Positions 1 through 11,429 of a stretch of 64,000 bases of DNA are shown here, piece by piece. The position numbers were made by a program, and so were the translations under genes. The DNA is from Paramecium pentaurelia. Lineage: Eukaryota; Ciliophora; Oligohymenophorea; Peniculida; Parameciidae. The notes beneath the pieces were generated by a model. It did no database searches, had not been told where the DNA came from, and was given only the letters and a program-made list of their open reading frames with translations. Each line of letters begins with the position of its first letter. Within the stretch, counting starts at the first letter, position 1. Location: the NCBI GenBank assembly GCA_905183005.1, contig CAJJDO010000008.1, positions 436,927 to 500,926 of the forward strand, written 5' to 3'.

Positions 1-131
1 TATAATATATTTTTATACTATTTCTTGCAAAAATTTTGTATAAAATAGTCTTCATGAAATCTACAAGGAACTTTTGGAGTATTTGCAGTTCCAAAATAAA
101 TAATCTGATCAGCTCTAAGTGTTGAATTCAT
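1..131 (-). CDS. N-terminal fragment of an unidentified protein (runs off window edge)
   Basis: An ATG on the minus strand at 131 opens a frame of about 43 codons to the window edge without a TGA. It begins MNSTLRADQIIYFGTANTP and contains one in-frame TAG, read as Gln under the ciliate code. There is no recognisable motif in this short piece. It is called coding because of the open frame, the ATG in an AT-rich context and the fairly even amino-acid composition. The rest of the gene lies outside the window. Confidence 0.5.
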
Positions 132-207
132 CGTTAAATATAATTTTATTTCAAAAAAATAAAATAATTAAAAAAATAAATAAATATGTAGAAATAGAAG
201 TATTGTA

Positions 208-399
208 TCATTTTTAAGTTTATACCTTTTAATCTAATCCTTTATTCATCAATTTAAGTCTTCCAATCAATAAATTTTGATCATCAACTATCACTTTATC
301 CAATATGGCTAGGAATGCATTTATGATCTATTTATAAACTTCTCTTCGTTTTATCTTGAATTATTAATTTTAAATACCCTTAAGAAAAATTAATTTCAT
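208..399 (-). CDS. small hypothetical protein, 63 aa, or 3' end of a longer gene
   Basis: The frame runs from an ATG at 399 to TGA at 208-210 with five TAA/TAG codons read as Gln. The best protein-like part is the C-terminal half, with an amphipathic stretch (IINAFLAILDKVIVDD) and basic residues. It may instead be the last exon of a larger gene whose upstream exons I could not trace. The ORF crosses the left edge (331) of a block repeated after the N at 1468, so its first 69 nt recur at 1469-1537. No family was recognised. Confidence 0.35.
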
Positions 400-1467
400 T
401 TCTAATACCCTTTATTTAGTATTATATATTTTTTTTGTAAATATATATATATTGTTTTACAATTATTATCTAAATATACTCTAGACAAATTATTAATATA
501 ATCCAAAGAAATTAAAAATTTATCGAGATTTTTGATAATAATTATTCTCTACACATTAATAATCTTTCCAACAATAATTAAAATATCTAAATAATTATTT
601 GTTAAGATATGTTCAATTTTATTTCTTTTTAGATTGAATAAAATTTTAGATGATATTCAATCTAGAATATTCCTCAATATAAAATTTTGTTTTTTGAATT
701 GATATAATTTAGATTGTAAATAAATTGGAATAATTATATTCGCGTAGGTTTATTCGCCTTAATTAAGTGTATATCTAAATTGATTGAAAATAATTATTTA
801 ATAATCCAATGAATTTTGATGCATAAACAGTGCTAGTGACTCAAATGGGTAAAAAAAGGATAATTGAGTAAATCCCATATTAATAAAGTGGAACAATGTT
901 AATAAATTACAAGAAAGCTTTAGCCATTAGAATTATTGAACACTAAAGATCCAAATACAAGGGTTTTGGTGATTCAGATTAAAAATTTTGACTTATGTTA
1001 TATATACATCGAGTATTATTATATAAAATTTCGTAACTCACATCAAATAAGTCTTTAATATATATGTTATTTAAAAAGAATATATTTAAACATCATTTGA
1101 GTTTATAAAATAACATACTTTATGTATATTTTTTTTATAGAATCTGATTATTTTTATCAATTAAACCACAGTGCTTAGAGAAATAAAGAAAGAAAAGTTT
1201 AAAAGAAATTATAATAAGAAAAATTTTACATTAGACATTTAAGAAATTCTGGTAATTTAATAAAAAAAAGGTTTATTTATTTAAAGGAGGGATGATTTGA
1301 AAAATGTTATCATTAAATTATACTATTTGAATATCCCCCTCTATTTTTCAATTTAATTTTGAATTTAAGTTTTAAAAGAATGGAGTTTCAATATGATCTT
1401 GAAATAATTCTTAATTAAAATTTGCATTTTAATTCTTAACCTTTCAGTAATGAGCTATTTTTTTTTC
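331..1467. repeat. direct repeat copy 1 flanking an N (probable unmerged contig overlap)
   Basis: 1137 nt that recur, identical wherever I compared them, at 1469-2605; only the single N at 1468 separates the copies. The block holds the 5' part of the small ORF at 208-399. Otherwise it is very AT-rich sequence with no supportable gene; the longest plus-strand ATG frame (from 845) is about 45 codons. A tandem repeat meeting exactly at an N is the signature of two contigs sharing an end rather than of a real duplication. Confidence 0.9.
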
Positions 1468-1468
1468 N
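1468..1468. other. assembly gap (single N)
   Basis: One unresolved base between two identical 1137-nt blocks; interpreted as a scaffold join. Confidence 0.95.
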
Positions 1469-2605
1469 TTTATAAACTTCTCTTCGTTTTATCTTGAATT
1501 ATTAATTTTAAATACCCTTAAGAAAAATTAATTTCATTTCTAATACCCTTTATTTAGTATTATATATTTTTTTTGTAAATATATATATATTGTTTTACAA
1601 TTATTATCTAAATATACTCTAGACAAATTATTAATATAATCCAAAGAAATTAAAAATTTATCGAGATTTTTGATAATAATTATTCTCTACACATTAATAA
1701 TCTTTCCAACAATAATTAAAATATCTAAATAATTATTTGTTAAGATATGTTCAATTTTATTTCTTTTTAGATTGAATAAAATTTTAGATGATATTCAATC
1801 TAGAATATTCCTCAATATAAAATTTTGTTTTTTGAATTGATATAATTTAGATTGTAAATAAATTGGAATAATTATATTCGCGTAGGTTTATTCGCCTTAA
1901 TTAAGTGTATATCTAAATTGATTGAAAATAATTATTTAATAATCCAATGAATTTTGATGCATAAACAGTGCTAGTGACTCAAATGGGTAAAAAAAGGATA
2001 ATTGAGTAAATCCCATATTAATAAAGTGGAACAATGTTAATAAATTACAAGAAAGCTTTAGCCATTAGAATTATTGAACACTAAAGATCCAAATACAAGG
2101 GTTTTGGTGATTCAGATTAAAAATTTTGACTTATGTTATATATACATCGAGTATTATTATATAAAATTTCGTAACTCACATCAAATAAGTCTTTAATATA
2201 TATGTTATTTAAAAAGAATATATTTAAACATCATTTGAGTTTATAAAATAACATACTTTATGTATATTTTTTTTATAGAATCTGATTATTTTTATCAATT
2301 AAACCACAGTGCTTAGAGAAATAAAGAAAGAAAAGTTTAAAAGAAATTATAATAAGAAAAATTTTACATTAGACATTTAAGAAATTCTGGTAATTTAATA
2401 AAAAAAAGGTTTATTTATTTAAAGGAGGGATGATTTGAAAAATGTTATCATTAAATTATACTATTTGAATATCCCCCTCTATTTTTCAATTTAATTTTGA
2501 ATTTAAGTTTTAAAAGAATGGAGTTTCAATATGATCTTGAAATAATTCTTAATTAAAATTTGCATTTTAATTCTTAACCTTTCAGTAATGAGCTATTTTT
2601 TTTTC
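1469..2605. repeat. direct repeat copy 2 flanking the N at 1468
   Basis: Copy of 331-1467 at an offset of 1138. Its right end merges into unique sequence 52 nt before the stop codon of the MORN gene. If the join is an artefact, the true locus has one copy and is 1138 nt shorter. No gene is supportable inside it apart from the truncated duplicate of the small ORF at its left end. Confidence 0.9.
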
Positions 2606-2657
2606 AATTATTTCATAACTATGGAAAAAATGATTAGAAAAATATATAAATTACAAA

Positions 2658-4102
2658 TCAGTTCACACCTTATTTTGGAAGAGAATTTTGTGTTTATCTA
2701 GTAGATTAGTTTAATGATTATAGTCTAAAAGATAATTGACTTCTCTTAAATTTAACACTATCTATAATAACTTTTTTTGTCGCTTAGGTTCTATTTGTAA
2801 CCGATATTAAATTCTCTTGTTGATTTTAAAATGCACGATTTGTTGTATTTAATGATTTGTATTTTTGTTAAGTAGTCATTCCTTAAGGATCATCTAAATC
2901 TATGGAGATTTTAAATCTATTTTAATGGGTTGAAATTTCATTCTTATTCATATCATCAATAGATGTATTACAATCCCTTTTAACTTATCTAATAATGGGT
3001 TCTATAGATTCAGACTTAAAATGATATTTTTATAAATGTTAAGCATTTTAAAATTGATTAAAAGATTGATGCAAAGAATAATAATTTCTCTTGCCATCAT
3101 AACTATTGTTTTAGCTCTAATTCATAGTTTTAGGTATTGACTTCTTTGTTTATTATTTAACTAATTTATTGTTTTCAAAATATCCATAGATAATTGGTTT
3201 ATTATTTCTTTTTAATTCACCCTCTCCGCACATTTATCCATTGTGAAATTAACCTTTATAAAATGAACCATCCACCCATCTCATTTCTCCAAATCCATGT
3301 CTATGATCATTAAAGAATTCCCCTTCATATACATTTCCACTTGGCCATCTATAAACACCATGTCCTGATTTCAAATCGTTAACATATTCTCCATCATAAC
3401 TCTCATGATTTTAAGGATCTCCATTCTTTAACCAATAACCTTTTCCATGCCTAACTCCACTACAAAATGTTCCATGATAAGATGAACCATCAGCCCATCT
3501 ATAAACTCCAAATCCATCAGGTTTATCATTAATAAAATCACCATCATAAAAATCTCCATTAGCATAATTTTCTTTTCCTTTACCATATTTTAGATAATTC
3601 TTAAACTCACCTTCATACCATCCCCCATCTTAATAATCATATCTTCCATACCCATTTGCCTTATTGAATTTCCATTCTCCTGCATAAATTTCATTGTTTT
3701 TTCCTCTCCATTTACCATAACCTTATTTTATTCCTTAAACCCACTAACCTGAATAGATTCCATTAGAAGTTTCCAACGTACCTTCACCATGAGGTTTTCC
3801 ATCTTCAAACTAACCTTCATATTAATCTCCTTTATCCAATACTTCCTTACCTAACCCATGCTTTTTATCATTCTTCCAAAATCCAATATAATATCTATCC
3901 TGATATGTCATTAGTCCTAAAAATATAATAATTAGTTAAACAATATACCATATCCATGTCTAATATTGTTTTAAATGTCTCCATAATATTATCCTTATTT
4001 ATACTATTTAAACTTTGCGGATTTTGACTTTTAATTAACTTAATCAATCAATTAATGTTCTTGTTCAAGATTATCGAAATCTGATATTGATTATTATTGC
4101 AT
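2658..4102 (-). CDS. MORN-repeat protein, 470 aa
   Basis: Spliced with one 32-nt intron (3917-3948), which restores the repeat phase (exon junction reads HGYGLMTYQ). From about residue 37 to 300 there are roughly eleven MORN repeats of the type YxGxFxxxxxHGxGxxxW, for example YEGEFFNDHRHGFGEMRW. A Gln/Asn/Ser-rich tail of about 170 residues follows without clear structure. MORN repeats form beta-hairpin arrays that bind membranes or scaffold cytoskeletal and basal-body complexes; which applies here cannot be told. The start at 4102 gives a short Gln-rich leader; an internal ATG at 3911 would lose the first repeats. It ends 53 nt from a duplicated block and starts 26 nt after the stop of the next minus-strand gene. 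Confidence 0.85.
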
Positions 4103-4128
4103 AAATTAAATATAATTAACTATCAAAT

Positions 4129-4673
4129 TCATTCTTCTATTTTAGGTTTTATGAAATAAGTCAATCCACACAAAATCAGGAATACAAAAACATTAAAGAT
4201 GATGTATATAGCTGTTAAAACTGTTAGCTACCCACAATGATTTGAAATTATAAATGAAATCTAATTATATTCGTATTTATACACAAAATAAGATAAAGAA
4301 AACCAATTTAATGGATCCCTCAACAATGTTTGCATAATCAAAAATTTAATCGTGTTTATAATAAATTGCATATGGATTAAGTACTCTAAATATAAATTAA
4401 ATTATTATTATTCATTTTACATCCAAGCAAATAAACTAAAAAAACAATAAATTGAAAACCAAAATGCACAAGACCTTAAATATTTACATTAATCACCACC
4501 TTTGAATAGTAAATTCAAGTACCATACTTATTTTCATGAGTTGAATAATAAAAGAATAAACTTCCTATTAAGGCATTCATTAATATTGAAAATAGAGTTA
4601 AAATAATTTTGTCTTGTTAAGTATTTGTTTTTTCAACATTAAAGTATTGTACCTCATCTTCTCTTCTTTCCAT
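4129..4673 (-). CDS. small multi-pass membrane protein, 173 aa
   Basis: One 23-nt intron (4500-4522) joins MERREDEVQYF... to a second exon of about 120 codons. Four hydrophobic segments are visible: near residues 23-42 (LTLFSILMNALIGSLFF), 60-76 (SCAFWFSIYCFFSLFAW), one less hydrophobic segment in the middle, and a strong C-terminal one (VLTAIYIIFNVFVFLILCG). The tail is short and charged (PKIEE). No family was recognised; it may be a ciliate-specific four-helix membrane protein. Without splicing the frame meets TGA within the intron, which supports the intron. The next gene downstream on the same strand begins 26 nt later. Confidence 0.7.
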
Positions 4674-5017
4674 TAATATTGGATATTCGTTTTAATTAAT
4701 ATTATTATTAAATTACTATTTACATTATTTAATAAACAATAAGAGGATCATTTTAATATATTATTATTTTTAATATGTTAAATATATATATAAATAAATG
4801 ATACATTACAAAAGAAAATGAAGCATAAATAATGAATGAAACAATATGAAAACCAATTTATAGTTTAAATTGCTTAAATAGTTTTATTACATAATAAATT
4901 AATAATAAGATATTATGATCTATAAGTATTTATCCTTTTAATTTAATAAATTCATAAACGTATAATATCGATATTTCTTTGCAATAATATTTATTTAAAA
5001 AATAAAAATAAATTTAA
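4674..5017. promoter_or_regulatory. divergent intergenic region, 344 nt
   Basis: Very AT-rich spacer between two divergent start codons (minus at 4673, plus at 5018), so it should hold both promoters. No motif stands out beyond A/T runs, and no ORF is supportable. Confidence 0.4.
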
Positions 5018-5725
5018 ATGGAAAATGACTTAACATTTGTTTGCATTAGTGATACACATTGTTGTAATATTCCCTTACCTCCAGGAGATGTTTTAATACA
5101 CTGTGGAGACTTTACCAAAAGGGGTTAAAAAGAAGAAACACTTTCGTTTATTGAATGGTTGATTAAATAACCATTTAAATATAAAGTTGTGATTGCAGGT
5201 AATCACGATATATCATTGGATACAGAAAATTATAGATCAAAATTAAGGGATTATCATCACAAAGTTTCAAATTTTAATGATGAAGAATTGCTATAGAAAT
5301 TAAAAGATAATTGCATTTATCTATTAAATTCTTCAATTGTAATTGATGGTATTAAAATTTGGGGTAGTCCTTATTCATTAGAGTTTTGTACTTGGGCATT
5401 TTAATTAAAGAATGAAAATGCTGAAGTATTTTGGTCTTAAATAGAAGAAGATAGTGATATTATTGTTACTCATGGTCCACCTTTGAATCATGGCGATTTG
5501 GTTGATAATTGGGGAAATAAAAAACATGTTGGAGATGAATCATTGTTAAAAAGAGTATTATAAATTAAACCTAAATATCATCTTTTTGGACACATACATG
5601 AAGGATATGGAAAAACAGAGTAAGAAGGAGTTAATTTTATCAATTGTAGTCTAGTAAATAGAAATTATAAAGTTGTAAATGAACCATTTATATTTAAATT
5701 GCCAAAAAAATAAGTTATAATATGA
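5018..5725 (+). CDS. calcineurin-like metallophosphoesterase, MPPED1/2 type, 235 aa
   Basis: Intronless. The metallophosphoesterase blocks appear in order: ISDTH (residues ~10-14), HCGDFT (~34), AGNHD (~68), THGPP (~148) and GHIHEGYG (~192). These supply the His, Asp and Asn residues that bind the two metal ions. Length and the spacing of blocks match the MPPED1/MPPED2 (239FB) branch, a compact family of cytosolic phosphodiesterases. Substrate in ciliates is unknown. Several Gln codons are TAA/TAG. The start is the first ATG and lies 10 residues before the first motif, as in the family. The upstream neighbour is divergent. Confidence 0.9.
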
Positions 5726-5964
5726 TTTATATGAATTTTATCATATTGAAAATTAAATAATTATTAATTAAACTGCTATTTTTTATTAAAAAATATTCAT
5801 AAAATACTGTTAAATAGTTAAAAAAACAAAGATTTATTATTTATAGAATTATATATCTTGTAAAAATGATTTAATTATTGTAAACAGAGATTTCATAATT
5901 TTAACAGTGAATGTATGGAATAGGTATAAGTATAGTAATATGTATTATAAATTTAAAAAATTAA

Positions 5965-7012
5965 ATGAATTCTGCTTTTTTGAAATAAATAGAAGAAGAG
6001 AATAAAATTCTAGAACAAGAATTATAATAATTATTAAGGTAGGAGGCAGTAAGATTTTCATTTAGTCAAAAACGACCAAAAGAGGAGAATGAGAATGATA
6101 ATGAAAATGTCAATCCAAATTTTAGAAATGAAAAAGGAATTTTAGGTAAAATTGATGAAGAAACTGAGGAAGAATAACCTAATAGAATTGAACCTCATCG
6201 ATTATTAGAATCTCCATACAAACCAGGTCCTTATAAATTTGAAAATAATTAGGAATCAATAATTGATAATTTATAAGACTCCATAAATAATTACATGGAG
6301 AAAAGAAGTAGTAGTATAGCTGACATTTAGAGTCATAGGAATTCACAAAAAAATATTGAAAATACAACAAAATAAATAAAATCATTAGAAATGCGATTAT
6401 CTGGTACTAGAGAAGCATTAAAATCAATGGAAAAGGAAATAAAAGAAAAAAATATAATAATTTAGAATCTTTAAATTGATTAGGCAAAGAAGTAAAAGCA
6501 AATTGAATTATTATCAAAATAATAGAATTGTACATCTACTCCAATAAAGAGTGAATTTAATAATGAGAGTTTTTAAGAAATAAAAAAATAATGTAAAGAA
6601 TGGGAAAAGAAATACTAAGAATGTGAGACTTGTTTAAAAGAAAATAAAAAATATACTTAAAGACTTTAAGAATTAAATTAACAACTATTATATAAATTAA
6701 AATAATATGAGTAAGAAAAAGAATTGTAAACAACAGAATTAGATTAACAAAAAAATATTAATAGTTAAATTTATTAGACAAATTCAAATATACTGAACAA
6801 GTATGAATACAATTTAGTAATTTAGATATGAGCAAATAATAAAATCTTAATAAGAATAATTATAATAGCAGGATGAAAAATATAGATAATTAGAAAGACA
6901 ATATGAGGAATTAAAAATAAGTAGTGAATAATTTTTATTAAATTCTCGAGATCTTAAATCTTAATATGAACACATGCTAAACACTTTATAGTCAATTGCA
7001 AATAGTTATTGA
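5965..7012 (+). CDS. coiled-coil protein, 340 aa
   Basis: One 25-nt intron (6801-6825) is needed; the unspliced frame reaches TGA just inside exon 2. The first ~120 residues are polar and proline-containing (SPYKPGPYKF). From about residue 135 to the end the sequence is almost continuous heptad-like Glu/Lys/Gln/Leu coiled coil, with most Gln encoded by TAA or TAG. No catalytic or localisation motif is seen. Such proteins are common in ciliate basal bodies, cilia and cortex, but nothing here assigns one of these places. It converges on the flavoprotein gene with 64 nt between stop codons. Confidence 0.75.
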
Positions 7013-7076
7013 TTTATTAATATTTTTATATTAATGTAAATTACAACATTTTAAAAAAAGAAATATAAATATATAA

Positions 7077-8309
7077 TCATTGTTTTTTGAATTCTTCAAT
7101 TTCTTATTAAATTCTTTTTAATTCAACTCTTTGATCTTATTTAATTTTACTTCCCAAAGGAGCAATAGCAAATAGCAATTACATAATCATATAGATATAG
7201 AGCATCACATAAACAATATAATTCATGATCTAATGAATAGTATTAAATCCAATTATTCCTCTAAAATCATTGACTACTACAACTTCAATAAAGAGTTTCA
7301 TCAAATAAGGTATAAAACCACCAAAAGTAAAAGTTTCAAATACAAAGACTGCCTTCCATCCACCTAAAGATATAATATAAGTGTTAGGTATCCAATATGA
7401 TTTAATCTATTTATTTGGATGTTTTAAATTGTAAGCTACGATTTCTCCTTACATTTCAGCAGCAAATGCTGTTTTAGTTTCATTTTAACTAGATATGCAA
7501 ATGTCACCAGCACAATATATATTTTAATTTGTTCTAATTTTTAAGTAATCATCAACTAAGATTTGTTTTTTTGGATCAAACATTTCATAATTGTCATTAA
7601 GACGAACACTTTCATAATTATTCCCTTTACAATTAAACACTAAATCAAAATTAGAATCTAATGAAGGTCCTTTATAATTTTCTTAAATTTCGATTCCTAA
7701 ATTTAGCATTCTTTTTTTAGCATATTCTGAAGCAGATTTAGGCATGGTTGATAATATTTTACCTTTTGTAATTAGAGCTACTGTTTTCTATTTATAAGAA
7801 GCTTTGATTTCACAAGCTAATTCTACTCCAACAGTGCCTCCACCAATTATTAAAATAGTTTAGGATTCAATAATTTTTAGTTGAGTTTTTTTAAGTTCAA
7901 TAAATCTATCTGAAAGTTTAGGAATTGTAGACTTAATAGGATTTGTATAATTAGAACCTATTGTAATAGCACAATAATCAAATTCAATTTAGCCTCCTTC
8001 ATAATATGCTATATTATCTTCAATATGAGTCTATATATGTATATTAATAATAAATACTAATTTGCCTTATATAAAGAGGACTCCAAATTTACTCTATTTA
8101 AATTGTAGGGTTAGATCAAAAATAGATTCTGGATGGATGAAAGCATTGAAGACAGATGGTACAAACTTATAATTATATAGTTTAATTACTTCAAAATATG
8201 ATTTTTGATCTAATAAAACTATATTGAACTGCTTATAAGTCTAAGTAATTATTGTCATGCCTGCAAAACCACCACCTACTATGAGAAGTGTTTTTTTGGA
8301 ATTTCTCAT
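7077..8309 (-). CDS. FAD-dependent NAD(P)H oxidoreductase, AIFM2/NDH-2-like
   Basis: Pyridine nucleotide-disulphide oxidoreductase fold. An N-terminal FAD dinucleotide motif (LLIVGGGFAGM, residues ~8-18), an ATG-like motif (ITIGS), a second NAD(P)H-binding motif (IIGGGTVGVELACEI) and the C-terminal FAD motif (YCAGDIC) are in the usual order. A hydrophobic segment near the C-terminus (YIVYVMLYIYMIMQLLF) could anchor it in a membrane. Length 401 aa if the 27-nt segment 8031-8057 is an intron (GTA...TAG), 410 aa if it is not; removing it gives the better alignment to the family. The closest family is AIFM2/FSP1, a CoQ-reducing NAD(P)H oxidase; plant and protist type II NADH dehydrogenases are an alternative. 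Confidence 0.85.
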
Positions 8310-8429
8310 AAATATTGTATAATATTAATTATCAAGAATAATTTTAAAACTATAACAAATCTATATGAAAATGGAAGAGTGAATGAGTATTTATTTGTTT
8401 ATTGATTATTTAAATTTGATTAAAAATTA

Positions 8430-9261
8430 ATGAATAATCATTATGAACCATATGTCAGAAATAAGAGAGATTTAAAAGTGCCATACATATCATGCCAAGA
8501 TTATACTAATTTAGAATAAGCATCTAAATTAATACCTGCTTTGAAACAAATTAATCAAGCAAATAGAAATTTAGCTGATACAGAGGCATATGCTTATATA
8601 CTTCGTAGTAATAATGATGATGATATTCACAAGGTAAATGATTCATAAATTATATATTTTTAGTCAATAAAATACGGTATCTGGACATCAAGTAAAGAAA
8701 ATAATGAGAAACTTAATGCTAAATTCTTGGAAGCATAAGAATAAGGAAAAACAGTTTACTTGTTTTTCAGCGTTGTAAGAAGTGGATAATTTGTGGGAGT
8801 TGCCAAATTAACATCAGGATATAAGGATGAAAGTTTCCAGTATTGGTGGGAAATCAAGAAATGGAAGGGTCATTTCAATGTCTAATGGCTATATGTAAAG
8901 GATGTACCTAACAAACATTTTGAGCATTTGAAAAATAGGTAATTAATTAGAATTAATTATTAGTGATAATGTAGAAGTAACTCGATCAAGAGATGGAGTG
9001 TTTTTGAATTGGGAAACAGGAAAAGAAATGATGAAAATCTTTGAGGAGTTTGCAGATAAAAAGAGTATCCTAAATGATTTTACAGTAATTGATGAAAGAG
9101 AATAAGCATTGAGACAATACAAATATTAGATGCAATAATAACGAAATCAACAATAATACTATCCTTATTATCAATATCAATATTATGATTACCAACAATA
9201 TCAACAGTACCCATAATATCAACAGTATCAAAACTATTAATGGTAATAACCACAGAAATGA
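8430..9261 (+). CDS. YTH-domain RNA-binding protein (m6A reader), 258 aa
   Basis: Two introns (8634-8663, 30 nt; 8939-8963, 25 nt). The YTH domain covers about residues 53-185: AYAYILRSNN, DDIHKSIKYGIWTSS, VYLFFSVVRSGQFVGVAKL, KKWKGHFNVQWLYVKDVPN and VTRSRDG. Tryptophans at the IWTSS and KKWKG positions match the aromatic cage that holds N6-methyladenosine. The C-terminus is a short tail of Tyr and Gln (YQYQYYDYQQYQQYPQYQQ), prion-like in composition. Family members act in mRNA decay, translation or nuclear processing; compactness and a single YTH domain do not tell DF from DC types. The divergent flavoprotein start lies 120 nt upstream. Confidence 0.92.
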
Positions 9262-9335
9262 TTTTATATATCATGTATTGTAAGGTTTCCATCAGACAAA
9301 AATACAATAAGAAATATTAATTAATAAATTAAAAA

Positions 9336-11416
9336 ATGAAAATGGAGAGTTCTCTTTATCTAAATGGTAAACCTCTTGTAGAACCTCCATTAACAATAGA
9401 CCAACTATTGAATGAACGTCTCTCAAGAACAGGATATAAAATAGAAGACATCAATAAACTCAATGAACGTCCTACATTATAAATTGTAATTATATAACTA
9501 ATTCTTTAAGATCGAATTAGATGGATTAACATCTGGATACTTAAATAATAATCAAATCTTTCAGATGCTCAAACAATAAATGATGTCTTGGAATGAAAGA
9601 GTGACACTCCATCGAGCATAATAAATAGAATTAAAAGACCCTTTTGTGTATGATAACCTCTATAGATAATTAAAGAATTCATTACTTGAAGTTGTTAGCA
9701 CTAGAAATAGGTAATAGTAACTAGAATTTTTAAATAAAGTCTCCAATTGGTTCTTTCGTTAATTACCAAAATCCTAAAAATAATAATTAACATAATCTCT
9801 CATAGAAAAGAAAGACTATGTAATATATATATTCTTAATTTCTAGACTTTATAAGATATTCCCATTTCTTATAATGAAAGTATGTATGCTTCTGGAATCG
9901 AAGATTACAAATCAAAATATAGGTCAATACATCCAGATATAGATCCACCTGAAGATAGAGTGAAAAGTTATCACAGAAAAAATTTATTGTCTGATACAAG
10001 TACAAGACCTGGCACTACTCCAGGTATAATGGGCTTTTCTTAACATACAAGACCTTAAACCTCGTAAACCACTTATAAAATGGTTGATTAAGTTGATAAA
10101 TTATCAAGACCAAGAACAAATTAATAATATTCTGTCATTAAATAATAGTCTTCTTGGATGTATGATACAAATTTACCAGTGTTTGAAACTTTTGAAGAAT
10201 AATAAAAAAGTACTAAACGAAAATTCCAAAGGGAGGAATCTCCTCTCAAAGCAGACAAGCCAACTGATAGAGATAAATTAGATAAAATAGAAGGCATAGA
10301 ATAAGAATAAGATGAAGATGAAGAATAATCTCCTGATAAAGTAAATGGTTCATAAAAAAATATTGAATCATAAAAGGATCTTTCTCCAACAAAAAAAAAG
10401 AAGAAGAAAGAAAGAGCAGATAAATATGTTAGTATTGCACCTGAAAATAAGACTCATAAAGCTGATAAAGATACTGAATTAGCTTATTAGATTGGATAAA
10501 CTCAAAGGCTTGGAGAACTTTAAGGAACATTTCACAATTATGATCCAACTAATTTAGAAGATAAAATGGCTGCAGCTAGACTTAATCAATATTATTAATA
10601 ATAAAGAATAAAAGAAATTAAAGAATAAAGAGAAGATATTGAAATGGTTTAATCTATGAAAGATTGGGCAGCTAATAAAAGTAGAATTGATGAAATAATA
10701 CTCCAATCTGAAAATGTATAAAAATGTATAATAATAATAGCTATAATCTATGGGATCTCAGTTCTCGAATGTTGGTATCAAAGTTTCTGATATCTTTGAA
10801 TCTAAAAAGATGGATCTTGCTGAAGAAAAAGCTTATTCAAATTATCTTAATAAAACATCTTTTGCTAAAGGCAGAATCGTTTAAAGTGCCATTCCAATTA
10901 CTAAAATTATTGAAAACACAGTTTTACCTACTTAAGTGGATGATGAGGCTGAGGATTTCTAATATAAAAATGCTTATTTGGAATAAAGAATTAATTCGTA
11001 AAGACTTGAATTCTTGAAAAAAGCAAGAGGGAGTTGGTTGCCTGGGGGTGTATCAAATCATCCTAGGGCTGAAAGCATTTAAAACAATCGTGCTTTGTCT
11101 TCTAGCTGTTTCAGAAGTGCTAGACCTTCGTAATAATTTAGTACTGTATTCAAAAGTCATAGTATTAAATCAGATATAGATAAATAAGTATTTTAAAGTA
11201 ATATAAGTTTAGATTAGTGAAATTAATGTATTGAAAAATAGATTAGCTTCAGAAAAGAAGTTTGTTCCTATCTCAATCCTATAAAAATCAATTGTTATAC
11301 CTTAAGGACATTTAAATCCTCAAAAGGTACAGCTTCCAAAACCTGGGATTTTATTAGCTAATATACCTGATACAGGTAAGAAAATAAGAGGCAAAAAAAA
11401 GAAATCTAAGAAATGA
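9336..11416 (+). CDS. hypothetical protein, 659 aa, charged with coiled-coil stretches
   Basis: Five exons with introns 9486-9510, 9820-9845, 10716-10740 and 11188-11212 (25-26 nt). Each is required to avoid a TGA or a frame break, and the total gives exactly 660 codons. The N-terminal ~170 residues are helical and Leu-rich. The middle (about 215-400) is Ser/Thr/Pro/Lys/Glu rich and probably disordered. A helical block around residues 400-560 (KMAAARLNQYYQ, ESKKMDLAEEKAYSNY) could be the functional core. The C-terminus is basic (KKIRGKKKKSKK). I do not recognise a family. An ATG two codons downstream (9342) is an equally good start. The next gene starts only 13 nt after its stop. Confidence 0.7.
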
Positions 11417-11429
11417 TTATAATTATACA

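Noticed and set aside
845..980. Plus-strand ORF of about 45 codons starting ATG GGT AAA AAA
   Set aside because: Short, no motif, no supporting introns, and it lies in a block duplicated around an N.
331..2605. Mobile element or real segmental duplication flanking the N
   Set aside because: No terminal inverted repeats, no transposase frame, and the copies meet exactly at an unresolved base as in the two other N sites.
10724..11017. 97-codon plus-strand ORF
   Set aside because: Different frame of the 659-aa gene; the spliced frame keeps domain-like composition through this segment.
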